Source: Phytoactinopolyspora halotolerans (lineage in GTDB: Bacteria; Actinomycetota; Actinomycetes; Jiangellales; Jiangellaceae). From it: 64,000 bases of DNA. The stretch spans positions 124,001 through 188,000 of the forward strand of contig NZ_JAAGOA010000003.1 of assembly GCF_010550675.1 (NCBI RefSeq), written 5' to 3'. The notes under the pieces are model-generated. The model was not told where the DNA came from. It saw only the letters and a program-made list of their open reading frames with translations, and searched no databases. The translations under genes were made by a program, and so were the position numbers. How positions within the stretch are numbered: position 1 is the first letter of the stretch; the number at the start of each line of letters is the position of its first letter. Positions 61,991 through 64,000 of this stretch are shown piece after piece.

Positions 61991-63556
61991 TCATCCTAGA
62001 CCGTGTTTGCATCCCGTGGACAGTGACTCGCTCTTGGACCGTCTGCCTGCGCCGCTCCAGTTCGCCATCCAAGGTGTGGCGACAAGGCGGTCTCCAAGTG
62101 CCGCAACCTGTAACGGCCGTCGCCCGCCACCGCCTCCGTCGATGCGCCACAGCGCCCCGATGGCGCCGATGACTACAAAGAGCACCCCGACGAACGTCGC
62201 GAAAGAGAAGGAGTCGAATGTGCCGCTCGCAAGTAAGCTGACCGGCAAGACGACGGCGAGTGCCTGAGCAAGGTGACGAGTCTCCTGATCCGCTCCCCGC
62301 AATCGAAGGCTTCGCGCGACGAAATACGGCGCCAGGAAGAAGACGACAAGGGCGGCCAGACCGACCGCACCACCTTCGAGCAGTGTCATATAGAGCTGGT
62401 TATCCAGAAGAATGTAACGTTCGGGCATGAACGTGCCGGCGCCCCTGCCGATCCACGGGCGCTCGGCCCAGAGCTCAAACACGTAATCGGTCCGTGCGAT
62501 CCGATCTTGGACGCTTGGATCGTTCTCGACGTTGGCGAAGAGGGACTTGATGGTTCCTAACACTCCCCGCTGGACGACGTGGAACATTGCGATGGCGCAA
62601 GCTGCGATGACGAGCGCGTTGTACCGCTGCCGCCATGGCCACACACTGAGCATCAGCACCAGCGCCAACCCCACCGCGAGCGTCGCGGAACGGGAGATGG
62701 AGAAGGGAATGCCGACCGCGATGACGGCGACGGCCAGCCAGCGCCACACTCGCTGTCGCCGGACCGTGGCGAACAGCGCGTAGTGCAAGGCGAGCGGCAG
62801 CACCATTGCTAGGACTACGCCGAACTCGATGTAGTGCGTTGCTGTCGAGGCGACCCGCGGGAATCCAGGTCCTCCGCGCTCAGCCACACCGATGAGCGCC
62901 GCGTTGAGCCGGAGCCCAGGAATTCTCACATACTGGGTGATGTCCACCACCTGGGTGAACTGCAGTCCGCCGATCACCCCCATGACGGCCGCGAAGCCGA
63001 CCAACGCTCTGAGTAAGCGGTCCAGCTCGTGGCGTGTGCGCATCCCGTCGGCGGTGGCTAGGGCGACGCCAGCCATCGCAAACGTGAAGATGATCCACCG
63101 ATCGGCGCTGCTCGCCTCAATCTCTGGTAGTCCTCGATCGATTCCGACGGCATAGCCGAACAGCTGGAACGCTACGTATCCGCCGATGATCCAGCGGACA
63201 GGCTGTGCGCCGTCCGGGAGTCCTCGTCGAGTCAGGAATGCGAGCGTCCAGAGGAAGAAGAGAAGCAACCCGATCGCGACAGATGGCCGTCCGATGGCGC
63301 CCATACCACCGATGACGAGGCGCGCAGGGATGAGGAACTGCAGTGCCAGAAATATGACCAGCAAAATGAGGGCGGTCAGCGGACGTGATCCGATGATCAT
63401 GGGCTGCCAGTTATCGGAGCGCGTGGTCTTCGCCTTAGGCAACGATCGAAGGAGACTTGGCTGCCAGGCCGAGTAGCGGCCTTCGATCACGTGCGTGGTT
63501 GTATACCGTCCCCGATCGATTGTTTTGGCCAACAGGCTCGACCGCAACCCCATCAT
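61991..63556 (-). CDS. O-antigen ligase/polymerase-family membrane protein
   Basis: 521 residues from ATG 63556, overlapping the stop of the previous gene (ATGA). After a soluble N-terminal 55 residues it has about 11-12 membrane segments, starting LTALILLVIFLALQFLIP. The Wzy_C core lies at about 255-400, with FSISRSATLAVGLALVLML and the loop RTDYVFELWAERPWIGRGAG, whose GxGxG-like turn is typical. It probably polymerises or ligates exopolysaccharide repeat units. Together with the preceding chain-length-like gene it marks the start of an exopolysaccharide operon running in from the right. Confidence 0.9.
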   Translation of the reverse strand: MMGLRSSLLAKTIDRGRYTTTHVIEGRYSAWQPSLLRSLPKAKTTRSDNWQPMIIGSRPLTALILLVIFLALQFLIPARLVIGGMGAIGRPSVAIGLLLFFLWTLAFLTRRGLPDGAQPVRWIIGGYVAFQLFGYAVGIDRGLPEIEASSADRWIIFTFAMAGVALATADGMRTRHELDRLLRALVGFAAVMGVIGGLQFTQVVDITQYVRIPGLRLNAALIGVAERGGPGFPRVASTATHYIEFGVVLAMVLPLALHYALFATVRRQRVWRWLAVAVIAVGIPFSISRSATLAVGLALVLMLSVWPWRQRYNALVIAACAIAMFHVVQRGVLGTIKSLFANVENDPSVQDRIARTDYVFELWAERPWIGRGAGTFMPERYILLDNQLYMTLLEGGAVGLAALVVFFLAPYFVARSLRLRGADQETRHLAQALAVVLPVSLLASGTFDSFSFATFVGVLFVVIGAIGALWRIDGGGGGRRPLQVAALGDRLVATPWMANWSGAGRRSKSESLSTGCKHGLG

Positions 63557-64000
63557 GACGGCTTGTTCAATCCCGGCTGTGAGGATTCGCCATGTTTCCG
63601 GGCTGCCGCCGGCTCCCAGTCTGCGTTCAGCTCAGATTCGGAGGCGTCGCTCGATGGCTCCTCCTCGACGGCCGCCGGGTGCTCCTCGTCGGACGGCTTC
63701 GAAGGACCTGTGTGGAAGTTCGCCTCGGCATATGCCTCCGCCAACAGCGAGGAGTGCGAACGGCTGGGGCTCAGCCGTGCGGGCCGGGCGATATGCGCAG
63801 GCGTCGTTGCGCCATTGTCCGTGGAGTGGGTGTTCCGAGGTTTCTCTGTGGCGTCGGAGTCGGGCTTGACTAGTTCCAGTTCGACTACCGGAATGTCGTC
63901 GAGGGTGAGCTGGTCTGGATTCTCCTCAGGGGTCTCGGTGAGCTTTCTGCTCGCTCGTCTGCGTCGCTTTGCGCGCGATCTGCGGTACAACCCGATGATG
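63553..64000 (-). CDS. C-terminal part of a probable polysaccharide chain-length/Wzz-like protein
   Basis: The open frame enters from the window's right edge and ends at 63553, giving 149 residues. The first visible residues (IIGLYRRSRAKRRRRASRKL) look like the end of a membrane helix and its positive cytosolic flank, the usual C-terminus of chain-length regulators. The rest is an acidic, low-complexity tail (EEHPAAVEEEPSSDASESEL). The internal TTG at 63990 is not a likely start. Family assignment rests on the helix end and on its coupling to the polymerase gene. Confidence 0.55.
   Translation of the reverse strand, partial: IIGLYRRSRAKRRRRASRKLTETPEENPDQLTLDDIPVVELELVKPDSDATEKPRNTHSTDNGATTPAHIARPARLSPSRSHSSLLAEAYAEANFHTGPSKPSDEEHPAAVEEEPSSDASESELNADWEPAAARKHGESSQPGLNKPS

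Overview
The window is high-GC DNA with dense, closely packed genes, frequent GTG starts and many ATGA/GTGA stop-start overlaps. These traits, together with the tRNA-Gln/glmU/prs/rplY/pth order, the YxxPxL-type lasso precursors and an M-box ahead of mgtE, point to an actinomycete. A Jiangella-like or propionibacterial-type lineage is only a guess. No transposase, phage gene or CRISPR array was seen.

Layout. 1-4.1 kb: a partial FAD-linked oxidase, a PPOX-fold protein, an unknown protein and an iron-box-controlled siderophore-interacting protein. 4.2-24.7 kb: a sulfated-glycan utilisation locus with five sulfatases, two family-2 glycoside hydrolases, three substrate-binding lipoproteins, one permease pair and two LacI-type regulators. 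Its units share a palindromic operator close to ACGTTGTnnACAACGT. None of the sulfatases or glycosidases has a signal peptide, so sulfated oligosaccharides are probably imported intact and desulfated in the cytoplasm. 24.7-31.2 kb: a DeoR/galT/galE/galK operon and pgm, which would take released galactose to glucose phosphate, with about 800 bp of tandem-repeat-rich DNA between them.

31.5-41.3 kb: trpS, a 2H phosphoesterase, a YihY membrane protein, a divergent MarR/tam pair, a TetR regulator, an M-box riboswitch with two small leader ORFs ahead of mgtE, an acyl-CoA desaturase, an HTH protein and tRNA-Gln. 41.5-45.6 kb: the conserved core block glmU-prs-rplY-pth. 45.7-53.2 kb: an exopolysaccharide sugar transferase, a cysQ-cysD-cysN sulfate-activation operon, a VOC protein, an alpha/beta hydrolase lacking its catalytic His, and an LCP protein.

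53.4-61.9 kb: a lasso-peptide biosynthetic cluster. It has a PqqD-like leader-binding protein, two paralogous 43-residue precursors, a short lasso cyclase, a transglutaminase-like leader peptidase and an HPr-kinase-like enzyme; on the other strand lie an ABC exporter and a nucleotidyltransferase. Both precursors end in Ser, the residue that lasso kinases phosphorylate in Firmicutes, so this looks like an actinobacterial phospho-lasso-peptide system. 62.0-64.0 kb: an O-antigen-ligase-like polymerase and the tail of a probable chain-length protein, so the cluster lies within exopolysaccharide genes.
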